DNA of 64,000 nucleotides from UBA11986 sp963734955. Lineage in GTDB: Bacteria; Bacteroidota; Ignavibacteria; UBA10030; UBA6906. Position numbers and translations under genes: made by a program. Location of the stretch: assembly GCA_963734955.1 (NCBI GenBank), contig CAVTJO010000014.1, positions 372,001 to 436,000 of the forward strand, given 5' to 3'. Numbering within the stretch: position 1 is the first letter of the stretch; each line of letters starts with the position of its first letter. This document shows positions 45,266-52,928 of this stretch, one piece after another. The notes under the pieces were generated by a model. It searched no databases and was not told the DNA's origin. It saw only the letters and a list, made by a program, of their open reading frames with translations.

Positions 45266-46530
45266 TTAGAACTCCTCGCCCGCCACACGTCTGATGTCGG
45301 CACCGAGGGCCTGCAGTTTTTGCTCGATTGCTTCATAGCCTCGATCAATATGATAGACACGAAGAACCTCGGTCGTTCCTTCCGCAACAAGGCCCGCAAG
45401 GATCAACGACGCGGATGCCCGCAGGTCCGTGGACATCACTGTTGCCCCCGTGAGCTGCTTCACACCCCTGACGATTGCGGCATTCTCCTTCAAGTCAATG
45501 TCAGCTCCAAGGCGGATCAGCTCCGGCACGTGCTTGAAGCGATCGAGATAGATGGTATCGGTCACAACCGATGTTCCTTTTGCAATGGCCATCAACGCGA
45601 TCCATTGTGCTTGCATATCGGTGGGGAAACCCGGATAGATACTTGCAGTGACATCAACCGGGTTAATCGGTCCCAAAGAGGAAACGGTGATCGTATCAGT
45701 CGAGGTCGTTACGTTACACCCTGCATCTTCCAGCTTTGACGTCAACGATGAGAGATACTCGGGGTTGACACGTTGCAGTGTAACCGTCCCACCCGTGATT
45801 GCCCCGGCGACGAGAAATGTCCCCGCCTCTATGCGATCAGGAATCGTCTCGATATCAACCGCGTGAAGCTCATCAACGCCATTAATCTCCAGCCTGTTCG
45901 TGCCGATGCCTTGAATCTTCGCACCCATGCTTTGCAGAAACGACGAAAGCTGTGTAATCTCCGGCTCTATCGCAGCATTCTCAATGAGGGTTTCTCCCTT
46001 TGCCAGGACCGCTGCCATCAGCACGTTGCCGGTGGCTCCAACGCTGGATACATCGAAGTGAATATGTGCCCCTGTCAATCGTTTTGCACTTGCGTGAATA
46101 TAACCGCGCTTCAACTCAATGCTTGCACCAAGCTTCTTCATTCCCTCAATATGCAGGTTCACCGGACGCGGGCCCCATGCACATCCACCCGGCAGCGAAA
46201 CCTTGGCTCTTCCATATCTCGTTAGCAATGGTCCGAGCACGTAGATTGACGCACGCATCTTCTTGACGTGTGCGTAGGGTGCTTCCTGTTTGTTGACCCC
46301 GGTGGTGTCGAGCGTAAGAACATGATCTTTCAGATCAATCTTCATTCCCATCGTCTTCAGAAGAGCTCGACATTGTCGAGACATCACGCAAGCACCGGCG
46401 TGTTGCGCAAATGGAATGTCCCGCTGGCAAGAAGAGCCGCGGGCATCAGGGCCAACGATGCATTCTTCGCGCCGCTGATAACAACGGTGCCGCTCAGTTT
46501 TCTTCCCCCCTGGATGACAAACTTATCCAA
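45266..46530 (-). CDS. murA: UDP-N-acetylglucosamine 1-carboxyvinyltransferase MurA, interrupted by two close frameshifts
   Basis: Adds enolpyruvate to UDP-GlcNAc, the first committed step of peptidoglycan synthesis. The family N-terminus is read from a TTG at 46530 (DKFVIQGGRKLSGTV, ISGAKNASLALMPAALLASG) with AAGGAG upstream. It stops at a TGA within NTPVLA. A short middle piece (DVSTM) is in a second frame and the rest, from RALLKTMGMKIDL, in a third. Removing single bases near 46386 and 46370 gives 420 residues, normal length. The fosfomycin-site Cys is conserved-type only if GGCAWGPRP holds it. It heads an envelope operon. Confidence 0.93.
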
Positions 46531-46614
46531 GATCTGAAACTCCTTGAGCTTCGTTATTCGTCGATGTAGTAGAACTATCCAGCGCCAATTTCTACAAAAA
46601 ATGAAGGAAAGTCA

Positions 46615-47580
46615 ATGAACGCTTCCTTGCTTCTCGCATTGCTTCAACATATATTGACCATGCAATTTCTGTCAACGCGATCTTCCCGCTTCACTGCCAT
46701 GCACTTCCTTCCCCGTTTTACCATACTCTCGTTGGGAGCAGGCTTCGCCGCAACGGCGCTTGTGGCGGCAGAAATTTCCGTAGTGGACGATCTCAACCGA
46801 ACCGTAGTTCTTCCTTCACCACCTCATCGGGTAGTTTCGCTTGCACCAAGCATCACCGAAACGCTTTTTGCTCTTGGCGCCGGCGCCGAGGTCGTCGGGG
46901 TTACGGATTTCTGCAACTACCCTCCGGAGGCACGGACGAAGCATCGTGTTGGCGGAATCACCAACCCAAGTATCGAGACAATCATCAGCCTGAAGCCTGA
47001 TCTTATTATTCTCAGCATGGAAGGAAACGTCCGGGAAGACTTCCAAAAACTGCTTGACCTTGGTGTGCCTCTGTTTGTCACGAACCCACGCACACTCGCC
47101 GGCATTCACAAGTCCGTGAACGACATCGGTGTGCTCACCGACAGGAAGGGGAACGCCCTTCGACTGGTCAACACAATGCAGCATCGCGAAGATTCCCTCA
47201 CCTCGCTTGCCAAAGAACCCAGGCGCGTTCTCTTCATTGTGTCACTGCAGCCCCTCATTGTTCTTGGAACGAAGACATTCCTTGCCGAAATGGTCCGACT
47301 TGCTGGTGGGGAGAATATCGTTGGTGATTCCCCGTCCACTTACCCAACGCTAAGCAGGGAGGTGGTTGTCGAAACGAATCCGGACATCATCATTGTCACA
47401 TCCAACATTCTGGAGGACGTGAACGACCTTCTCGCGTTGTTTCCAGAATGGACAGAACTGAGCGCAATTCGCAGCCGCCGGGTATACCGCATTGACCCGG
47501 ACATTATTTCCCGTCCCGGTCCCCGCGTTGAGGATGGACTGGAAGTGCTCTACAATATCATCCAGGAAGGACACGAATGA
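46615..47580 (+). CDS. BtuF/FecB-like periplasmic binding protein (helical-backbone receptor)
   Basis: Binds cobalamin, siderophore or haem-type ligands for an ABC importer. 321 residues. The signal region is ITILSLGAGFAATALVA; the receptor then has RVVSLAPSITETLFALGAGAEVVGVTDFCNYPPEA, LKPDLIILS, and GTKTFLAEMVRLAGGENIVGD, typical of BtuF. I kept the first ATG (46615) because AAGGA lies six bases before it; an ATG at 46699 would give a shorter signal peptide. No permease or ATPase gene is adjacent. It overlaps the nucleoside kinase as ATGA. Confidence 0.88.
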   Translation: MNASLLLALLQHILTMQFLSTRSSRFTAMHFLPRFTILSLGAGFAATALVAAEISVVDDLNRTVVLPSPPHRVVSLAPSITETLFALGAGAEVVGVTDFCNYPPEARTKHRVGGITNPSIETIISLKPDLIILSMEGNVREDFQKLLDLGVPLFVTNPRTLAGIHKSVNDIGVLTDRKGNALRLVNTMQHREDSLTSLAKEPRRVLFIVSLQPLIVLGTKTFLAEMVRLAGGENIVGDSPSTYPTLSREVVVETNPDIIIVTSNILEDVNDLLALFPEWTELSAIRSRRVYRIDPDIISRPGPRVEDGLEVLYNIIQEGHE

Positions 47581-48266
47581 AAACCCGAAGAATCTCAAAA
47601 CGCAAACCATTGAAGAATAAAACCACTCCAAGGCCTCATCGACAGCGAAGGAGAAAGTACTTCATTGCCGTAGCTGGAAATATCGGAGCCGGAAAGTCGT
47701 CGCTGACAAAACTGCTGAGTGAACGCTTTGGATGGAAACCGTTCTTCGAGTCGGTGGCGGACAACCCCTACCTGAGCGACTTCTACGGCGATATGAAGCG
47801 ATGGTCGTTCAACCTGCAGGTGTATTTCCTCTCGAACAGGTTCCAGAGTCACAAGTCAATCACCGAGGGACCGGACTCAGTCATCCTTGACCGGGTGATT
47901 TATGAGGATGCGGAGATTTTTGCGCGGAACTTGTATGAGATCGGGAAGATGGATGAGCGCGATTACACCAATTACGTCGAGTTGTACAAGGTGATGACGG
48001 AATATCTGCGGGCGCCTGATTTGTTAATCTATCTCCGGGCAAATGTGGATACCCTTGTCAAGCAGATTGCATCGCGTGGCCGCGACTTCGAGCAGGGTAT
48101 TCCACGGGAGTATCTCGAGCAACTCAACACACACTACGAAAACTGGACCAAGAACTATGCGCTCGGACCCCTGCTAACCGTGGAGTCTGACAGCCTTGAT
48201 TTCGTCAATAGAAACGGAGACTTGGACAAGATTGTCGGGATGATCGAGAAGAGGCTGAAGATGTAG
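47577..48266 (+). CDS. Deoxynucleoside kinase (dCK/dGK-type)
   Basis: Phosphorylates deoxynucleosides in salvage. 229 residues: a basic N-terminal tail of about 25 residues, then the P-loop VAGNIGAGKSSLTKLL, the substrate-binding FESVADNPYLSDFYGD, the DRVIYEDAEIFARNL motif that holds the Asp-Arg-x-x-x-Glu-Asp pair, and LIYLRANVDTLVKQIASRGRDFEQGI with the lid arginines. The Lys/Arg-rich start is odd for an enzyme of this kind. Coupled to the BtuF-like gene, which gives no obvious functional link. Confidence 0.92.
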   Translation: MKTRRISKRKPLKNKTTPRPHRQRRRKYFIAVAGNIGAGKSSLTKLLSERFGWKPFFESVADNPYLSDFYGDMKRWSFNLQVYFLSNRFQSHKSITEGPDSVILDRVIYEDAEIFARNLYEIGKMDERDYTNYVELYKVMTEYLRAPDLLIYLRANVDTLVKQIASRGRDFEQGIPREYLEQLNTHYENWTKNYALGPLLTVESDSLDFVNRNGDLDKIVGMIEKRLKM

Positions 48267-48269
48267 CTT

Positions 48270-48288
48270 CCCGGCGCCTTCGGGTTTT
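48270..48288 (+). terminator. Short hairpin with T-run after the deoxynucleoside kinase
   Basis: CCCGG and TCGGG pair (one G-T) around CGCCT, directly followed by TTTT, 3 bases past the kinase stop. This is a compact Rho-independent terminator. It borders the convergent fumarylacetoacetase stop. Confidence 0.6.
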
Positions 48289-49618
48289 AACCACCTGAAA
48301 CGTCGTACTTTTGCACGATACCTTTACATTCCCCAAGTCCAATTCGTGTTGCGCCTTCCTTCTCGCAGTAACCGCGCATGATTACTTCATCACCATCCTG
48401 AAGGAACACCCGCCGTTCGCCTGTCGGGAGCTCGATTGGTTCGCTGCCTCGCGAGGCGAGTTCAAGCATGCAGCCGCGAGAATTGTTCGTTGGTCCGGAT
48501 ACTGTGCCGCTGCCAAGCAAATCTCCCGGGCGCAGGTTGCATCCGTTGCTTGCGTGGTGTGTCAGCATCTGGGCGAATGTCCAGTACATCTCTTTGAAAT
48601 TCCCCCGACTTAACAGCACCGGCGGGATGCTCTTGTCTCTCATGTGCTTCGAGCTCAGATACACTTCGAGCGTGAGATTGATTCCGCCATTTTGTTGGTC
48701 ATCTTGAGAAGAGAGATACGAAAGCGGCGGGGGATCTCCTGCCGGACGCGAAAAGGCGGGCGCTCGAAACGGGGCAAGGGCTTCCATCGTAACGATCCAG
48801 GGAGAAACCGTGGACGCGAAATTCTTGGCAAGAAATGGCCCGAGCGGCTGGTACTCCCATGTTTGGATGTCGCGGGCCGACCAATCGTTGAGAATGCAAA
48901 TGCCGAAGATGTGCTCCTCCGCCTTGCGTATGTTAATGGGCTCACCCATCCTGTTGCCGGGGCCAACAAAGGCGCCCACTTCAAGTTCGTAGTCCAGCCG
49001 TCTCGAAGGTCCGAATATCGGAACCTCGTCTTTCTCGTCCTTCAACTGCCCGCCCGGTCGATGCACAGGCTCACCACTGACGACGATAGACGAGGACCGT
49101 CCGTGATAGCCAATTGGTACATATTTATAATTCGGAAGCAGCGGATTCGTCGGACGAAACATGCTGCCAACATTCGTTGCATGGAAGATGGACGCGTAAA
49201 AGTCCGTGAAGTCGCCGATCGCCGCCGGCAACATCAACTCCACACCGTTCATCGGGACAAGCGCAGATTGGACGCGGCCACGGTCCTTTGAGTTTTCTTC
49301 CAGAAGCTCGCTCACACTACGCCTCAGCGCCGACCAGACCGAATGACCCAGCGACATCAATGTATTCAGCGACGGCTCCTCACACACAGCCGCCGCATCG
49401 CTGGCCAGCCCACTGAACAGCCCCGCCCTCCTGCACACACTCACATCAAGCACCACGTCGCCGATCGCGATCCCTACGCGTGGCACTTCATTGGACCCCT
49501 TCCTTCTGAACACACCAAATGGAAGATTCTGAATCGGAAAATCTGTCGCGGGAGCATTTGCGGATTCAACCCAGGATCGCAAATCGGGGTTGTGTGTGTC
49601 GTTGAGCGCAGGTTTCAT
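48287..49618 (-). CDS. fahA: Fumarylacetoacetase
   Basis: Hydrolyses fumarylacetoacetate to fumarate and acetoacetate at the end of tyrosine breakdown. 443 residues. The N-terminal SH3-like part has QNLPFGVFRRKGSN. The C-terminal FAH domain has DFTDFYASIFHATNVGSMFRP, IGYHGRSSSIVVSGEPVHRPGGQ, DYELEVGAFVGPGNRMGEPI and LNDWSARDIQTWEYQPLGPFLAKNFASTVSPW, with acidic Mg2+/Ca2+ ligands. Other tyrosine-pathway genes (hppD, hmgA) are not in the window. The ATG overlaps the preceding unknown gene's stop (ATGA). Confidence 0.95.
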   Translation of the reverse strand: MKPALNDTHNPDLRSWVESANAPATDFPIQNLPFGVFRRKGSNEVPRVGIAIGDVVLDVSVCRRAGLFSGLASDAAAVCEEPSLNTLMSLGHSVWSALRRSVSELLEENSKDRGRVQSALVPMNGVELMLPAAIGDFTDFYASIFHATNVGSMFRPTNPLLPNYKYVPIGYHGRSSSIVVSGEPVHRPGGQLKDEKDEVPIFGPSRRLDYELEVGAFVGPGNRMGEPINIRKAEEHIFGICILNDWSARDIQTWEYQPLGPFLAKNFASTVSPWIVTMEALAPFRAPAFSRPAGDPPPLSYLSSQDDQQNGGINLTLEVYLSSKHMRDKSIPPVLLSRGNFKEMYWTFAQMLTHHASNGCNLRPGDLLGSGTVSGPTNNSRGCMLELASRGSEPIELPTGERRVFLQDGDEVIMRGYCEKEGATRIGLGECKGIVQKYDVSGG

Positions 49619-50499
49619 AGAAGTCCAAGTGATTGCAGATCCTGAACGGGTTCGGTGAACGAGCAGGAGCCAAATGAAATGGCAAACTCACTTCTGAGAG
49701 ATGCTACGTTTGCTTCGTCAATGTGATATGACCGCCAGGAAAATCCACCACCGTTGAAGTTGAATGCGGTGATGTCTTGCTCCTCAAGCACGGCAGCGAC
49801 ATCTTCAACGTTGCCTCCGGCATACGCTGCTCCAGCTGCGACGAAAACATTGAGGAATCCAAACATCATCCCCTGGGGACTGTTCGGTTCATAAGTGAGA
49901 CGGTACCTCGCCCGCAACGGATGGTGAAGTCCCGCAGTTGCCTTGAAAGCAACACCTGCCTTTGCACAAGCATGAATGAACCGTGCGAGATCGGCGGTTG
50001 AAGGAAACGCGTCTTCCGTAATTCCCCCCGTTCTGACTTTTGCGCGCAGGCCTGCTCCGTGAATGGCCGCAATCAACGGAGCGGGATCCTGGCTTATGGG
50101 TATCTCCACGTATGTTGTCAGGGTTGATGGGATTGCCGTGGTTATCGCTCCAATTTCATTCACGGAGGACGCCTTGAGTTCTACCGTACTGATCACTGTC
50201 CCTTTGGTTTTATGTCGATTGTTGAAGTTGATGATGGCGGGAACGTCTTGTTTCAGTTCTGCACCAACGAGCGCGCTGAGCTCACGCCGGGCTTTATCAC
50301 AGCCGGGCAGTTCACCTATGGCTTTTTCAAATTCTGGAAGTCGCGGAACTGGCACGATGAAGCGTCCGAGAGCCCACGAGTGTTTCGACTGGAGATATGA
50401 ATCGTGGTTTCGTACAGCAGAGATCATGTCAAACGATGCCGGGGGAAAGAGTCCTGCGTAATCAATGGCACCAGCAAGGAGAGCGCGAAGTGAATGCAT
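49615..50499 (-). CDS. Conserved unknown protein coupled to fumarylacetoacetase
   Basis: 294 residues from the ATG at 50499 (MHSLRALLAGAIDYAGLFPPA); a longer reading to 50616 overlaps the thioredoxin-like gene. The start motif 'LLAGAIDYAGLFPPA' and the end with ITAFNFNGGGFSWRSYHID are strongly featured and suggest a conserved family. Repeating strand-helix units (TYVEIPISQDPAPLIAAIHGAGLRAKVRTGG, GVAFKATAGLHHPLR, FLNVFVAAGAAYAGG) resemble a TIM-barrel. No signal peptide is seen. The ATGA overlap with fah suggests a role in aromatic amino-acid breakdown. Confidence 0.8.
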   Translation of the reverse strand: MHSLRALLAGAIDYAGLFPPASFDMISAVRNHDSYLQSKHSWALGRFIVPVPRLPEFEKAIGELPGCDKARRELSALVGAELKQDVPAIINFNNRHKTKGTVISTVELKASSVNEIGAITTAIPSTLTTYVEIPISQDPAPLIAAIHGAGLRAKVRTGGITEDAFPSTADLARFIHACAKAGVAFKATAGLHHPLRARYRLTYEPNSPQGMMFGFLNVFVAAGAAYAGGNVEDVAAVLEEQDITAFNFNGGGFSWRSYHIDEANVASLRSEFAISFGSCSFTEPVQDLQSLGLL

Positions 50500-50513
50500 C
50501 GGTGAGAAAGGAT

Positions 50514-50987
50514 TCAGTTGTGCGACTTTGGAGGTGCCCACTTTTTCAGGAACGCCATTACCTTGCCGGGGTCGTGCCCTCTTCCCGACTCCAATTCCCC
50601 GGTGTCCTGCGAACATAGGAGGCTGCCGTCGTTCGCGAGGACAAAAATGTGTGGGTAACCGGGAATTTGGGGGTAGTGCGAGAGGAGTTTCTCGTTCTTG
50701 TTCTCTTTACTGTAGTTGACCTTCACGACCACAAAATTCTCATGCAGAAATGTGCTCAGGTCAGGATGGGTCGCAAACAGTGTATCCAGCCGGTGGCACC
50801 AAATGCACCACTCGCCTCCAACGTCAAGCAGAACCCGTTTACCTGTGAGCTTTGCTTTCATCACCGCATCGTGAATATCCTTCGCGGCATCCCGCTTGGG
50901 ATCGAACTTGTCCGCGTGGTTTGCAGCCTGAGCGTTTGCCGCGAAAACCGCAGCGATGCACAACGCAAACAAGGTTCTGATTCTCAT
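50514..50987 (-). CDS. Secreted thioredoxin-like protein (thioredoxin-7/DsbD-gamma type)
   Basis: 157 residues with a signal peptide (MRIRTLFALCIAAVFAANAQA). The active pair is in GGEWCIWCHRLD (Cys61 and Cys64), a Cys-Ile-Trp-Cys motif close to the DsbD C-terminal domain's CVACK type. After it come FVVVKVNYSKENKNEK and the cis-Pro region IPGYPHIFVLANDG. It probably reduces or isomerises disulfides in the periplasm. GAGGAG before the ATG at 50987 fixes the start; an upstream ATG at 51050 is less good. 14 bases separate it from the unknown gene. Confidence 0.88.
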   Translation of the reverse strand: MRIRTLFALCIAAVFAANAQAANHADKFDPKRDAAKDIHDAVMKAKLTGKRVLLDVGGEWCIWCHRLDTLFATHPDLSTFLHENFVVVKVNYSKENKNEKLLSHYPQIPGYPHIFVLANDGSLLCSQDTGELESGRGHDPGKVMAFLKKWAPPKSHN

Positions 50988-51120
50988 GGCGGATCTCCTC
51001 AAGATTGGCTTACTCCTCAGAAAATGATCAAACAAAAGACTTGCGCTCATCCTTCAAACCTGCAATCTCTTTCATGTTTGGCGGGGGGGGAAACCTCCCA
51101 GGCTCACAACGCGCGTTCGT

Positions 51121-51240
51121 TTACTTGATCAATACCATCTTTTTCGATATTGCCCTGGCACCGGAGCGACGCAGTGATAAGGCAAACAAAAGGAACGAAG
51201 AGAGAAACCACTTCTCATGAGTTTGGAGGGGTGGGTTCAT
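51121..51240 (-). CDS. Possible 39-residue peptide ending like a type IX secretion tail
   Basis: A frame from an ATG overlapping the exonuclease stop (ATGA) reads a hydrophobic stretch WFLSSFLLFALSL and ends ISKKMVLIK. The last seven residues are the usual end of T9SS C-terminal sorting domains in Ignavibacteria-type genomes. The Ig-like part expected before them is absent. It is either a remnant of a lost gene or chance. An unbroken run of eight G follows at 51083-51090. Confidence 0.3.
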   Translation of the reverse strand: MNPPLQTHEKWFLSSFLLFALSLRRSGARAISKKMVLIK

Positions 51241-51992
51241 GGGTCCGACGATGCACCAATCGCCTGCCGGATGATGATCTTGGTCGCTTCGGGAAATTCT
51301 CCGTCAAGAACCCATCGGGTATAATCAGGTTCTTGCGTAATGGTCTTTCCTTTGTGCTTGCCGAAATTGAAGATAATCTCCCCTTTCTCGTTCCTGGTCA
51401 GATAACGTGCGAAGTCCACCACCTCCTGCGGGTTGCAGAATCCATGGACCTCATCCACGGTGTCGCCAAGATCGCGGTAGCGCTCGATCTGGCTCTTGAA
51501 GATCTCGAGTGTCGCCCGCACGTCAGATTCAGCGTCATGTGCATTCTCAAGAATCTTGTTGCAGTAGAATCGATACGCTGCCGAGAGGGTTCTCTCTTCC
51601 TTCTTGTGATAGATTACCTGTGCATCGATCACTCTGCATCCCGGATCCGGGAATCGTATGCCGCACCGGCCAAACTCCTCAACCAGAAGTGGAAGATCAA
51701 ACCTGTTCGAGTTGAATCCGGCAATATCGCAACCCGAGAAGAACCCACACAGTGATGATGCGATATCACTGAACGCGGGTTTGCCGGCAACGTCCGAGTC
51801 TGTTATGCGATGAACAGCAGTCGCTTCGGGGGGAATGGGAATTCCGGGGTTGATCAGTAGCATGTGGAGGTCCTCGGAGCCGTCCGGATGAAGTTTGAGC
51901 GCGGCGATCTGCACAACGCGGTCACTGGCGATATCGGTGCCCGTAGTCTCAAGATCGAAGAACACAAGAGGACGTTTCAGATGCAGTTTCAT
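51237..51992 (-). CDS. DnaQ-like 3'-5' exonuclease with C-terminal DUF3820-like domain
   Basis: 251 residues. The RNase H-like exonuclease motifs are complete: Exo I FFDLETTGTD, Exo II FNSNRFDLPLLVEEF, Exo III HDAESDVRAT, so the DEDDh catalytic set is Asp, Glu, Asp, His, Asp. A second small domain near the end (IIFNFGKHKGKTITQ... YTRWVLDGEF) matches the 'FGKHKG' type of DUF3820, seen as an add-on in other exonucleases. It may proofread or trim nucleic acid; it is not the polymerase III epsilon by neighbourhood. Confidence 0.9.
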   Translation of the reverse strand: MKLHLKRPLVFFDLETTGTDIASDRVVQIAALKLHPDGSEDLHMLLINPGIPIPPEATAVHRITDSDVAGKPAFSDIASSLCGFFSGCDIAGFNSNRFDLPLLVEEFGRCGIRFPDPGCRVIDAQVIYHKKEERTLSAAYRFYCNKILENAHDAESDVRATLEIFKSQIERYRDLGDTVDEVHGFCNPQEVVDFARYLTRNEKGEIIFNFGKHKGKTITQEPDYTRWVLDGEFPEATKIIIRQAIGASSDP

Positions 51993-52043
51993 GTGGGTAT
52001 GCTTCCGGACGACGACGCGATTGAAGCGTCTGTATTTTCGTGG

Positions 52044-52847
52044 TTAAAGGAGAAGCATCTCGACCGCAATGACAATGAGGAGGACCGCGAATCCTCTCTT
52101 GAACCTTCCAGTGCGTATCGTGCGAGTAATCGACTCACCTGATATCACCCCCGCTACCGTGCCGATGATAAGTGGGATCGCGTAAACGTAATCGACGTAG
52201 CCAGCCGTATTCTCCGGCAGGAAGGCATGTCCCCATCCCTTTGCCATGTAGCCGAGGGAGGCGGAGAGCGCGATGATTACAATGGCGGCGCTGGATGTAC
52301 CGATGGCCTTCTTGAGCGGGAACTTCATAGTGTTGTAAAGGGTGGGATTGAGAAACACCTCTCCACCGATGCCGGCCAGAGATGAGACGAACCCGATTGC
52401 CAGTCCAACGCCACTGAGCGCAGGAGAAGCAATGCGCGGCGGCGCGTCCCCTCTTGCCTTCTGATTTTCAAACAGCAACCTGATTGCAGCAACCGTGACA
52501 ATCAGAGCGAAGACTATCTGGAGGGTCTTTGCTTCCAACTCTCCGGCGATACCGCTTCCAATCGCGGCACCAACCACACCAGCCGCGCCAACAAATATCG
52601 CCGCTTTCCACAGAACATGTCCACTCCTTATGAACCGTGAGGCAGCCGGGAGTGATCCAACAAAGACAACAAGGAGACTCGTGCCCATCGCAAGGTGTGT
52701 CGAGACGAGAGAAGAAACATCACTGCTGCGGTAAACAATAATCACGACCGGCACGAGAATGATTCCAACGTCGACAGCGAAGACGCTGGCAAGAAGCCCT
52801 GCCACACCCCCAGTCAGGAGCAGCAGAATGAGGCTCAGAAGGTCCAT
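52044..52847 (-). CDS. TauE/SafE-family sulfite/organosulfur exporter-like membrane protein
   Basis: 267 residues with about eight membrane helices in two similar halves. The motifs GGVAGLLASVFAVDVGIILVPVV and GFVSSLAGIGGEVFLNPTLY correspond to the paired 'G.lagl.G.GGg.l..P' repeats of the family. Family members export sulfite, sulfoacetate or similar anions. The ligand here is unknown. It lies between ctpA and the exonuclease with short gaps of 81 and 51 bases. Confidence 0.88.
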   Translation of the reverse strand: MDLLSLILLLLTGGVAGLLASVFAVDVGIILVPVVIIVYRSSDVSSLVSTHLAMGTSLLVVFVGSLPAASRFIRSGHVLWKAAIFVGAAGVVGAAIGSGIAGELEAKTLQIVFALIVTVAAIRLLFENQKARGDAPPRIASPALSGVGLAIGFVSSLAGIGGEVFLNPTLYNTMKFPLKKAIGTSSAAIVIIALSASLGYMAKGWGHAFLPENTAGYVDYVYAIPLIIGTVAGVISGESITRTIRTGRFKRGFAVLLIVIAVEMLLL

Positions 52848-52928
52848 AGCTTCGTGTTGTCCGCTTACAATTCACCCACGCGTGAACAAATCGGATACGG
52901 CGCGTGCTGCACAGACCAACATCGAGCG

